Of a stretch of 64,000 nucleotides of DNA, positions 26,555-34,257 are shown one piece after another (positions within the stretch are counted from its first letter, which is position 1; each line of letters opens with the position of its first letter). The notes under the pieces were generated by a model, which saw nothing but the letters and a program-made list of their open reading frames with translations, had not been told where the DNA came from and did not search any database. Origin of the DNA: CAVRIA01 sp963721115 (GTDB lineage: Bacteria; Desulfobacterota; Binatia; HRBIN30; CADEER01); assembly GCA_963721115.1 (NCBI GenBank), contig CAVRIA010000007.1, positions 1 through 64,000 of the forward strand. The letters are read 5' to 3'. The translations under genes and the position numbers were made by a program.

Positions 26555-28966
26555 CTACGCCGACCTCTTGCGCGCCGAGCGCCAGCGCAGGGCGGCGAGG
26601 CCGATGAGCATGACGACGGCGAGGGCACCGCCCAGTGGGCTGATGGCCGGCGCGCCGGCAGTGGAAATCGCCGTTCCCGAGTTGTCGTCCGTGGTGCTGC
26701 CGCCGGCGCCACCCATTGCCCGCGCCTGGTTGGTGATCGGCGTCCTCTCTGCCGCGGTCACCTGGGCCTTCAGGGTGATGACGGGGGCGGCACTCATGGG
26801 CGGAATCGCGGCGTTGTAGGTGCAAGAGACCGTCGAGGGCGGGCTCGATGCGGAGCAGTCCCAGCCGGGCCCGCTGACTGAGATCAAGGTCAGGCCAACG
26901 GGCAACGGGTCGGTCATCAGGATCGGACCCGCGGTCGCGGCCGTACCCTCGTTGCTCACGGTGATCTCGTAGGTGACCGGCCGGCCGACGAAGAGCGGCT
27001 CGCTCCGGTCCTTGGCGATGCCGAGCATCGCAGTACCGACGGCCGTCGCCGTCGGCGTCTGCGTCGGGGTGGAGGTGATCGTCGGCGTGTTGGTCGCCGT
27101 GTCGACCGGCGTGGGCGTGCTGGTCGCCGTGTCGACCGGCGTGTTGGTGATCGTCGGCGTCGCGGTAGCCGTCACCGTCGCGGTAACCGTCACCGTCGCG
27201 GTGCTGGTCACCGTCGGCGTCGGCGAGGGAAGGATGTACGTGTATTCCACGCACATCGCCGCGCTCGCCTGCGTCGCGACCTGCGTCTGCAGGTTCCCGG
27301 CGCCGTCCGCCGCGAAGTTGGCCTCGGCGGTGATGCCCATCATCACCGTGCCCGGGCCGAGAAAGTCGCTGATCGGCATGTACGGCGATTGGATCGCCGT
27401 ATCGCTGGCGGTCTTCGTCGCCGCGGTGACGCCCGACGGCGGCATGAAGTCGGACGTCCCGTCGTAGGCGGCGAGCGGGTACATCTCGCTGTAGCTCGGC
27501 AGGGCGATCACCACCGTTGCGTTCGGCGGCGTCAAGGTCACCGTCGCGCCGCCGCTGACGTTGACGGTGACCGCGGTGGCGTCGAGGTTCTCGAGCTTGA
27601 CGTCCTGCGCGATGGCGCCTTCGACCATGACCGAGACGGCGCTGAGCGTTCCGAGCGACGGATCGAACTTGGCGACGCTCACCGAATCGCTCCAGTCGGT
27701 CGGCTTGAGCGAGATCGTGGCGCACAAGGTCTGCACCGCGGCGACGCTCGCCGTCGCCGTCGGCGTCTGCGTGGGGGTGGACGTGGGGGTGACCGTGCTC
27801 GTCTGCGTCGGGGTTCCCGTCGGCGTGTTGGTCGCGGTCGTGGTGTTGGTCACCGTCGGCGTCGTGCTCGGCGTGTTCGTGACCGACGGGGTCAGGGTGA
27901 GCGTCGGCGTCTGGGTGATCGTCGGGGTGAGGGTGAGCGTCGGCGTCTGGGTGATCGTCGGGGTGTCGGTGACGGTGGGTGTCAGCGTGACCGTCGGCGT
28001 CTGCGTGGCGGTATTGGTGACCGTCGGCGTCTGCGTGATCGTCGGAGTCGAGGAGACCGTCGGCGTGAGCGTGATGGTCGGTGTCTGGGTGATCGTGGGC
28101 GTCTCCGTGATCGTCCGCGTATTGGTCACGGTGCGCGTCGGCGTCGCCGTTCGGGTGATGGTCGGCGTGTTGGAGGGCGTGCGCGTGGGCGTGGACGTGG
28201 GCGTGGACGTGACGGTCGCGGTCGGTGTCGTCGGCAGATACGTATACTGCACGCAGACCGTCGCACCGGCCGTCGTGGTGACCTGGGTGATGACGTTACC
28301 GGCGCCGCCCGTGGAGAAGGAGGCCGAGGCCTTCACCGGCAGCGTCACGGTATCCATCGGACCGCCGATGAAATCGCTCACTGGCGTGTACGAGGCGATC
28401 GTCGTCGACTTGGTGTCCGTCAGGTCCGCGTCCGTGCTGCCCGAGGTCGGCATGAAGTCGGTGTTGCCGTCGTAGGCGGTGTACATGTGCGTGACCGCGT
28501 TGACCGGGTGCACGACGATACCCGGCGTCGGCAGGGCGGATGGCGTCGTCACCGTGATCGTGCCCGTGCCGGTCCCGGTCACCGTCTGCGGCGACGAATC
28601 GGTGCTCTCCATCTTGATCGTCTGGATCATCGTCGCCTCGAGTGAGATGCTGACGTTCGTCAGCGTGCCGAGCGACGCATCGAACTTGTCGAACGTCAAG
28701 TCCTGCATGTAGTTCGTCGACGCCTGCGGAATGGTCATGCAGACCGGGGCCAGCGTGACCGCGCCGGCACGGCTCGCGCCGAGCAACATCGCCCAGAGGA
28801 CCGTCGCGGCAAACGCGGCCCGATCCGCCCACCGAATTCCACCCAGCGCGCGCCGACTCCTCGTCTCGGTGCTCTTGACGATTGCGTCGGTGGGCGTGGT
28901 GATTTCCGGCATCGGCCGGTCATCACGCGTCTTCTTCCCTGGGCCCTGGTACGCTAAAGGTTTCAC
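26555..28966 (-). CDS. Thr/Pro-repeat surface protein with two paired beta domains
   Basis: Start chosen at GTG 28966 because GGAGG lies 6 bases ahead. A signal-type helix (FAATVLWAMLLGASRAGA) precedes two similar beta domains of the choice-of-anchor type (FDKFDASLGTLTNVSISLE and AKFDPSLGTLSAVSVMVEG, each closing with CV(Q/E)YTY). Two Thr/Pro tracts built from TPTITQTPTLT-like units separate them from a DUF11-type Ig-like domain (YEITVSNEGTAATAGPI). The C-terminus has ISPLG, a hydrophobic helix and RWRSARKRSA, a sorting-type tripartite anchor. It is likely anchored in the outer surface and highly O-modified. The Thr/Pro DNA tracts at 27045-27215 and 27740-28220 are minisatellites. Confidence 0.7.
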   Translation of the reverse strand: MKPLAYQGPGKKTRDDRPMPEITTPTDAIVKSTETRSRRALGGIRWADRAAFAATVLWAMLLGASRAGAVTLAPVCMTIPQASTNYMQDLTFDKFDASLGTLTNVSISLEATMIQTIKMESTDSSPQTVTGTGTGTITVTTPSALPTPGIVVHPVNAVTHMYTAYDGNTDFMPTSGSTDADLTDTKSTTIASYTPVSDFIGGPMDTVTLPVKASASFSTGGAGNVITQVTTTAGATVCVQYTYLPTTPTATVTSTPTSTPTRTPSNTPTITRTATPTRTVTNTRTITETPTITQTPTITLTPTVSSTPTITQTPTVTNTATQTPTVTLTPTVTDTPTITQTPTLTLTPTITQTPTLTLTPSVTNTPSTTPTVTNTTTATNTPTGTPTQTSTVTPTSTPTQTPTATASVAAVQTLCATISLKPTDWSDSVSVAKFDPSLGTLSAVSVMVEGAIAQDVKLENLDATAVTVNVSGGATVTLTPPNATVVIALPSYSEMYPLAAYDGTSDFMPPSGVTAATKTASDTAIQSPYMPISDFLGPGTVMMGITAEANFAADGAGNLQTQVATQASAAMCVEYTYILPSPTPTVTSTATVTVTATVTATATPTITNTPVDTATSTPTPVDTATNTPTITSTPTQTPTATAVGTAMLGIAKDRSEPLFVGRPVTYEITVSNEGTAATAGPILMTDPLPVGLTLISVSGPGWDCSASSPPSTVSCTYNAAIPPMSAAPVITLKAQVTAAERTPITNQARAMGGAGGSTTDDNSGTAISTAGAPAISPLGGALAVVMLIGLAALRWRSARKRSA
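27740..28220. repeat. Thr/Pro-coding minisatellite
   Basis: Imperfect tandem copies of about 18-24 bases (GTCGGCGTCTGGGTGATCGT and relatives) encode TPTITQ/TPTLTL units. A second, shorter tract is at 27045-27215. Length polymorphism between strains is expected. Confidence 0.7.
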
Positions 28967-29116
28967 GATTGGCCTCCTACCATGGCGACCGCCGTGTCCC
29001 ACGAGCGACAGACGCTTTTGGGGAGTTTCGCCTTTTTGCAACAGCGCCGTCTAGACCGTGGAACTACGCGCGTAGAACCGCGCGGTTCCCAACCACCAAT
29101 CCTTCCGTACGGCATC

Positions 29117-29145
29117 TTGACAGTTTTGACTGTAACGGTTACTAG
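29117..29145 (+). promoter_or_regulatory. MerR-gene promoter with overlapping dyads
   Basis: TTGACA (29117-29122), 17 bases, TACTAG (29140-29145). Within the spacer ACAGT-TTTG-ACTGT (29121-29134) is a perfect dyad and GTAAC-G-GTTAC (29132-29142) a second, overlapping the -10. The predicted start of transcription falls at about 29152, the A of the start codon, so a leaderless mRNA is expected. The dyads make this a likely autoregulated promoter. Confidence 0.65.
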
Positions 29146-29151
29146 TGGCGT

Positions 29152-29955
29152 ATGGAAGCCACACGCAGGCATCGCCGTTCCCGTCGTCGGGTGCCAGGGC
29201 GCGAGACCGATCCCGCCGGCGCGCCCGTGTATACGATCGACGAGCTGGCGGCGGCGACAGGCGTGCCCAGCCGGACCGTGCGGCACTACCAGTGGGTGGG
29301 CGCCCTCCCCCCACCCGCGCGCAAAGGCCGTATCGCGCTCTACCGGGAGGAGCACCTCCAGCGGCTGCGACTCATTGCCCAGCTCCAGGACCGCGGCCTG
29401 CACCTACGCGCCATCCGCGACGCCTTACGCCAGGCGGCGCATCGCCGGCTGTCGCTCGAGGAGTGGTTGGGCATTGGGGAACAGCTGCGCCAGCCGTGGT
29501 CCGCGGAGACGCCGCTGGTGCTCGGCGAGGCGGAGCTCCGCCAGCGCCTGGGAGACCGGCCTGCGGGATTCATTGCCACGCTCGTGCGGGCGGGTCTGCT
29601 GCGCCGGCAAGGCGATCGGCTTGCTCCGGCCTATCTGGTGCCCAGCCCCGGCCTCCTCGACATCGGGCTCAAACTGCACGACGCCGGTCTGGACATCGAG
29701 ACCGGGGCGGAAGCCGCGGCGCTCGTCCGCCACAGCATGCGCCGCGCCGCTGCGAAGCTCGTCAGGCACTTCGCGAAGCGCAGCGGTCGTGGCTTTGCCC
29801 GCAGTCGGTCCGCGGTCGACATTGGTGAGGCGCTCGCGGCACTGCGGTCCCTCGGGGCCGAGGCGCTGCGTCTGGTATTCGCGCAAGAGATCGAACGCGC
29901 CTTGCGCGCGGCGATGGAGAAGGGCGCGATCCCGGCCCCGCAAAAGAAGACGTGA
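29152..29955 (+). CDS. MerR-family transcriptional regulator
   Basis: 267 residues starting at ATG 29152. The winged-helix domain is at about residues 26-95: YTIDELAAATGVPSRTVRHY (helix-turn-helix), a wing, ALYREEHLQRLRLIAQLQDR, and LHLRAIRDALRQ. An Arg-rich N-terminal extension (about 25 residues) precedes it. The longer C-terminal part (about 110-260) is all helical and has no Cys cluster, so it is not a metal sensor of the usual kind. It is divergent from the Thr/Pro surface protein gene and may control it. Its ligand is unknown. Confidence 0.8.
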   Translation: MEATRRHRRSRRRVPGRETDPAGAPVYTIDELAAATGVPSRTVRHYQWVGALPPPARKGRIALYREEHLQRLRLIAQLQDRGLHLRAIRDALRQAAHRRLSLEEWLGIGEQLRQPWSAETPLVLGEAELRQRLGDRPAGFIATLVRAGLLRRQGDRLAPAYLVPSPGLLDIGLKLHDAGLDIETGAEAAALVRHSMRRAAAKLVRHFAKRSGRGFARSRSAVDIGEALAALRSLGAEALRLVFAQEIERALRAAMEKGAIPAPQKKT

Positions 29956-30078
29956 TGACCTTCCTGCGCGGGTTCCAAGCGACCAGCAAAGACCCAAGCG
30001 GCGGATCGCCGAGCTTCCGACGGAGAGGGCGGCACTGAAGATGGCGGCGTTCCGCGTCGATACCGGAAGGTGACAGAT

Positions 30079-31017
30079 ATGGTCGTCGCGAATTCCGAGA
30101 AGCCGCACCGAGAGCCGGTGGAACCGCGTGAGATCAAGCTGCACGGCCACCGGTTCAGCTATCGAGCCGCGGGGAGTGGCCCCCTGCTGGTACTCATCCA
30201 CGGCATCGCCGGAAGCTCGGCGACGTGGGCGGAGGTGTTGCCTCAGCTGGCCGAACACTACACGGTCGTTGCCCCGGACCTCCTGGGGCATGGCTCGTCC
30301 GCGAAGCCGAGGGCCGATTACTCGCTCGGCGCGTACGCCAGCGCAATTCGGGACCTCCTCGGCGTTCTCGGCTACGAGCGCGGCACGATCGTCGGGCATT
30401 CACTCGGCGGCGGGGTGGCGATGCAGTTCGCCTATCAGTTCCCGGAGCGCTGCGAACGTCTGGTACTCGTCTCCAGTGGCGGACTCGGACATGACCTTCA
30501 TCTCCTCCTGCGGGCGGCGGCGCTGCCGGGCGCCGAATGGGTGCTGCCGTTGCTCTGCAGCAGCGGACTGTGCGACGCGGTGGACGGAGTGGCGCGCTTC
30601 CTCGGACGCGCCGGGCTACGCGCAGGGCCGGACCTGGACGAGATCTGGCGCAGCTTCGTATCCCTGTCGGACCCCGAGGCCCGCCAGGCGTTCATTCACA
30701 CGGTCCGGACGGTCATCGACATCCGCGGGCAGCGCGCGAGCGCCGGCGACCGTCTCTATTTGGCCGCGGAGATACCGACGATGATTCTGTGGGGCGAGCA
30801 CGATCCGCTGATACCGGTCGCTCACGCCTACTCGGCGCATCAGCGCATGGCGGGGAGTCGGCTCGAGATCTTCCCGAATGCCGGCCACTTTCCCTACCGT
30901 AACGACCCGCTGCGCTTCGTGAAGGTGCTCGTCGACTTCATCCAGTCGACCGCACCGGCCCGGGTGGATGAGCAGAGGTGGCGGGAGCGGCTGCGCCACG
31001 GAAGCCGCCCGTCATAG
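30079..31017 (+). CDS. Alpha/beta-hydrolase fold enzyme
   Basis: The start is either GTG 30070 or ATG 30079; the latter follows GGAAGG and gives VVANSEKPHRE. The oxyanion-hole HGIAGS is at about residue 41. The nucleophile elbow VGHSLGGG has Ser at about 108, an acid Asp lies in LWGEHDPLIP, and the catalytic His in FPNAGHFPY. These form a complete triad in the order of epoxide hydrolases, esterases and C-C hydrolases. No signal peptide is present, so it is cytoplasmic. Substrate cannot be told. Stands alone after the MerR gene. Confidence 0.8.
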   Translation: MVVANSEKPHREPVEPREIKLHGHRFSYRAAGSGPLLVLIHGIAGSSATWAEVLPQLAEHYTVVAPDLLGHGSSAKPRADYSLGAYASAIRDLLGVLGYERGTIVGHSLGGGVAMQFAYQFPERCERLVLVSSGGLGHDLHLLLRAAALPGAEWVLPLLCSSGLCDAVDGVARFLGRAGLRAGPDLDEIWRSFVSLSDPEARQAFIHTVRTVIDIRGQRASAGDRLYLAAEIPTMILWGEHDPLIPVAHAYSAHQRMAGSRLEIFPNAGHFPYRNDPLRFVKVLVDFIQSTAPARVDEQRWRERLRHGSRPS

Positions 31018-31062
31018 TCCGTGAATCGGCATGCCGATTCACACGCTAGCGAGACCGAGAGG

Positions 31063-31160
31063 CGGCCGGCGAACGTCCCCAGCTGCACGAATTCGTGTGC
31101 ACGGACGAGCGTCCGTGCGACGCCGCCAGCCGCGAGGGATTTCGCCGCCTACTTCAGTAG
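31063..31160 (+). pseudogene. vapC 3' relic, duplicate of the 9.2-kb PIN gene end
   Basis: Reads AAGERPQLHEFVCTDERPCD and then AASREGFRR. Over about 85 bases it matches 9520-9605 with few changes. It is a stub of a second copy of the same PIN toxin, with no antitoxin and no 5' half. Confidence 0.6.
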
Positions 31161-31413
31161 TCCTCCGCGGCATGCGTTTGGCCGTTGGGCACGTGCTCGG
31201 AATGCCTGCCGGGGGGCTGCCCAAACTCCCGCAGCGTCAGGCCGCCGCGCTGCCAGCGTGCCAACGCGCAGCGCAATGAGTCCACTCGGCCTTCCGTGAA
31301 GTTTCCTGGAACTTTCCAGACTTGCTCGAGCCGATCGTGGTACATTTCGATCCCAATGCGGCCGAGGTGGTGGCGGCGGTGGTCGGCGACGATGAGCGGC
31401 TCCCTCGTGCCGC
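31161..31413 (-). other. Unassigned stretch, open on the minus strand
   Basis: The minus frame reads HHLGRIGIEMYHDRLEQVW, then VPGNFTEGRVDSLRCALARW, with no stop and an ordinary codon use, but I know no family for it and see no start or ribosome site. It could be a further gene relic. Nothing else is seen here. Confidence 0.25.
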
Positions 31414-31930
31414 TCAGACCAGCACGCCCCGCACGCTGGTGAACACCCGGCCGCCGACCGAGACGCGCGGCGTGGCGCCGTCGAGCTCCGCTCGCACCCG
31501 CAACAGCGACGGGAGGCCGATGTGTCGGCCCTGCTCGACGCGGATGTCGACCGAGTCGCCGCCGAGGTAGCGGTGGCGGACGAGATACGCGCCCAGGCAC
31601 GTGTTGGCGCTGCCCGTCGCCGGATCCTCGCGCGGACCGTTGGCATCGAAGAAGACCCGCACGCTCATCTGGTTCTCGGGCTCTTCGGCTTCCGGGCAGA
31701 TCGCAAACAGGATCCCGGCGGCCACCCCTTCGGCGAGGCGGCGCTGGCGCGCCTCCAGGTTCATTCGACAGCGGTCGAGGGCGGCACGGGTGCGCAAGGG
31801 GACGAGCAGGAAGTCGATCCCCACCGCGACCTCCTGCACCGGGAAGCGCCGATCGACGTCGGATGGAGACAGGCCGAGAAGCTCGGCGCCGAGCTCCGCG
31901 GGCCGGATCTCGCCGAGGGTCGGCGGTGGC
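31414..31930 (-). pseudogene. PhzF-family isomerase 3' relic
   Basis: The C-terminal two thirds of a PhzF/diaminopimelate-epimerase-fold enzyme: LGEIRPAELGAELLGLSP in one frame, then QEVAVGIDFLLVPLRTRAAL, FDANGPREDPATGSANTCLG and HIGLPSLLRVRAEL in the main frame. The EDPATGSA loop is the substrate-binding signature of the family. The N-terminal half is absent, and the next gene (F420-type nitroreductase) starts beyond on the other strand. Confidence 0.6.
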
Positions 31931-31993
31931 GGCTGCGATGCCGCGTTCCCTCACCCCTTTGAGTTTCCGGTCCGCCAGACCTAGGGTGCCGGC

Positions 31994-32497
31994 ATGAACC
32001 CACTCGTCGAACTCGTCTTTGGCCCGTTGCTCACCGTGCACCAGTGGCTCTACGAGCAGAGCGACGGACGGATCGGCGCCAGCCTCGGTGGCCGGCCAAT
32101 GCTACTGCTGCGCACCGTCGGGCGCCGCACCAAACAGCCTCGCACCGCCGCACTGCTCTACGTGCGGGACGGCGACTCGTACGTGGTGATCGCGTCGAAG
32201 GGGGGCGCACCCCAGCACCCGGGGTGGTTCCACAACCTCACCGCGCAACCCGACGTGGAGATCCAGGTGGGACGCGAGCGAATCCCGGTGCGTGCCCGTA
32301 TCGCCGAGGGCAGAGAACGCTCCCGTCTGTGGGCACGCGCCGACGAGGTCAACCAGGGCCAGTACGCCGACTATCAGTCCCGTACGAGACGCGTGATCCC
32401 GGTCGTGGTGCTCGAGCCCACGCCGGCGAAGCGTTCAGAGCGCCGGTCTGGAAGCGACGCACCGGCCCGGGGTTCCCAACGACGGCGGGCGAAATGA
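31994..32497 (+). CDS. Deazaflavin-dependent nitroreductase family protein
   Basis: A 167-residue split-barrel protein: LTVHQWLYEQSDGRIGASL, LLRTVGRRTKQPRTAALLY, VVIASKGGAPQHPGWFHNL, QPDVEIQVGRERIPVRARI. The GRRTKQPRT loop and SKGGAPQHPGWFHNL block are the F420-binding hallmarks of the DUF385/Ddn family. An F420-dependent reductase or F420-binding lipoprotein-like role is expected; F420 biosynthesis genes are not in the window. The C-terminal 30 residues are basic and probably disordered. Confidence 0.8.
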   Translation: MNPLVELVFGPLLTVHQWLYEQSDGRIGASLGGRPMLLLRTVGRRTKQPRTAALLYVRDGDSYVVIASKGGAPQHPGWFHNLTAQPDVEIQVGRERIPVRARIAEGRERSRLWARADEVNQGQYADYQSRTRRVIPVVVLEPTPAKRSERRSGSDAPARGSQRRRAK

Positions 32498-32703
32498 CGG
32501 GTCGTATCCATTTCGATCGCGAGCCGAGCGCAGGCGCCCTTTCGCCCCGTAGCGGGATGGGAACGCAAGAGGAGGCCTTCCGCCCGCAGAATTGCCGTTC
32601 CTGTTTCACGGCGTATCCGTCACGGCGGGGCTGGATGCAGTCGCCCTCGAGTCAGACCCGGGTGGCGTGCGGAGATCCTGCTGCAGCTGGGCAGACCGCG
32701 GTG

Positions 32704-33078
32704 TCAGGCGATCGGGGGTCGCTGGGCTCGTAGTCGGCGGCGCACGTACGACGCGCCGATTGCCGCAAGTGCCAGAACGAGTACGACCAGGCCGTACGGG
32801 CTCGCCGCCGGGGCGGGCGCGACAGGCGGACAGGCCACGAAGCAGCAACCGTTGGGCTCGCACCCGCAACGCTGGAAGCTGCAGAGCAACGGCTTTGGAA
32901 CGGGGCAGTTGTCGTTGCAGGGGTTCGCGGTGCAACAGGTCTCGTTTGCCGTGGAAGGTCCCGGCGGGCACACCGCCACCGGAACGGTGAGGCACACCGG
33001 CTCGCAGTCTGCGGCAGGACGGCACAGGTTGCACCCGACGTCCCTCGCTCTGGGTAGTGTCCTAATTTGCTCTCATGC
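32704..33078 (-). CDS. Cys-rich surface protein with C-terminal membrane anchor, 5' end missing
   Basis: Reads CNLCRPAADCEPVC, CPPGPSTANETCC, CNDNCPVPKPLLC, CGCEPNGCCFVACPP, then PYGLVVLVLALAAIGASYV and RRRLRAQ. The many paired cysteines suggest disulfide-stabilised or metal-binding loops, and the ending is a membrane helix with a basic tail, as in the sorting-type anchor of the 26.5-kb gene. No start or signal peptide is found upstream, so the gene is probably 5'-truncated. The family is unknown. Confidence 0.45.
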
Positions 33079-33285
33079 GGACAATCGAGGTCCGCGGCTT
33101 GCCCGAGGTGTGGCAAGGCGTGTCATGCCACGCTGTTCACAACGTGGCCGATTTGGTAGAGCCTCCGCAGATCTCATGCTGCGGAGTGCAGTCGCACCTT
33201 CGATTCGTCCTCGGCCGGTTTGCGGCATGGAGCGATCTACTACGGCCCGGCGCCTGTCACGATCGTGAAGGACCCGCTCTTCAAA

Positions 33286-34257
33286 ATGGGAGATCTTGCG
33301 CTTCCAGCGACTCAGTTGTCGACGGAAGGCGACGTTCCGACCTGCGTCGCATGCGGCACGTACCGATACGGAGCGGCGGCGTTCCCGCAGGAAGGCCCTG
33401 TGCGGCGCTGCCCCGACTGCGGAACCGGGGCGACTGATCCCCGACCGTCGCCCGAGGCACTCGACGCCGTCTACTCGCGTGCCTATTACGGCCCGGACAA
33501 CGTCAAGTTCACCCCCGCCATCGAGCGCCTGCGGTCGGCCGCCGTGCTTCGCCGCGCCCGCTGGATCGACCGGCAGCTCGGCCGGCGCGGGCGGATTCTC
33601 GAGATCGGCTGCGGCCCGGGGGCGCTGCTGGCCGCGCTGGCCGGGCTGGGGCACGAGTGCCACGGCACCGAGCGCTCCGAGCTGGCCGCGCTCGGGGCGA
33701 AACGCGTGAGAGGGATCGCCGTCCACGCGCGGCCGATCGAAGAGTGCGGCTTCGCCGCCGGCTCGTTCGACGCCGCCATTCTGTGGCACGTCCTCGAACA
33801 TCTGGAAGACCCACCGGCCGTGCTCGCACAGCTCCACGAGCTCCTCCGATCAGGAGGGCTGCTGATCCTCGAAGTTCCCAACTATTCGAGTTGGCAGGCC
33901 CGCGCCTCCGGGTCGCGGTGGTTTCATCTCGACCTCCCGCGACACCTGCATCACTTCTCCGCCGAGGGCATGGCACGGCTCTTCGCGTCGTCGGGCTTCC
34001 GCGGCGAGTCGCTGACGACCTTCTCGTTCGAGCACGGCCCTTTCGGCGTGCTGCAGAGCGCCTTCAACCGCTTCGACTCTTCTCCCGAATACCTTTATCG
34101 GATCCTCAAGCAGGAAGTTCGGCCCGCTCCGGGCGCCCGGCTCGCCCGTTACGCGCTCGCGGCCGTGCTCCTCCCGCCAGCGTTTGCGCTTGCCGTCGCC
34201 GAGTCCATCGCGGGACGGGGCGGAGTGCTGCGGGTGGTGGCACGGCGCGCTGGATGA
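33286..34257 (+). CDS. SAM-dependent methyltransferase with zinc-ribbon-like N-terminus
   Basis: The start is taken as ATG 33286; GTG 33265 is also possible. Two CxxC pairs (CVACGTYRYG and CPDCGTG) near residue 20-55 form a zinc ribbon seen in sugar/lipid methyltransferases. Then come the class I SAM site LEIGCGPGALLAALAGLGHE, DAAILWHVLEHLEDPPAVL and GGLLILEVPNYSSWQARA, in the order of the Methyltransf_23 group. A C-terminal hydrophobic stretch (AAVLLPPAFALAVAESIAG) may bind the membrane. The stop overlaps the start of the next gene (ATGA), so the two are made together, suggesting a glycan-modifying pair. Confidence 0.8.
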   Translation: MGDLALPATQLSTEGDVPTCVACGTYRYGAAAFPQEGPVRRCPDCGTGATDPRPSPEALDAVYSRAYYGPDNVKFTPAIERLRSAAVLRRARWIDRQLGRRGRILEIGCGPGALLAALAGLGHECHGTERSELAALGAKRVRGIAVHARPIEECGFAAGSFDAAILWHVLEHLEDPPAVLAQLHELLRSGGLLILEVPNYSSWQARASGSRWFHLDLPRHLHHFSAEGMARLFASSGFRGESLTTFSFEHGPFGVLQSAFNRFDSSPEYLYRILKQEVRPAPGARLARYALAAVLLPPAFALAVAESIAGRGGVLRVVARRAG

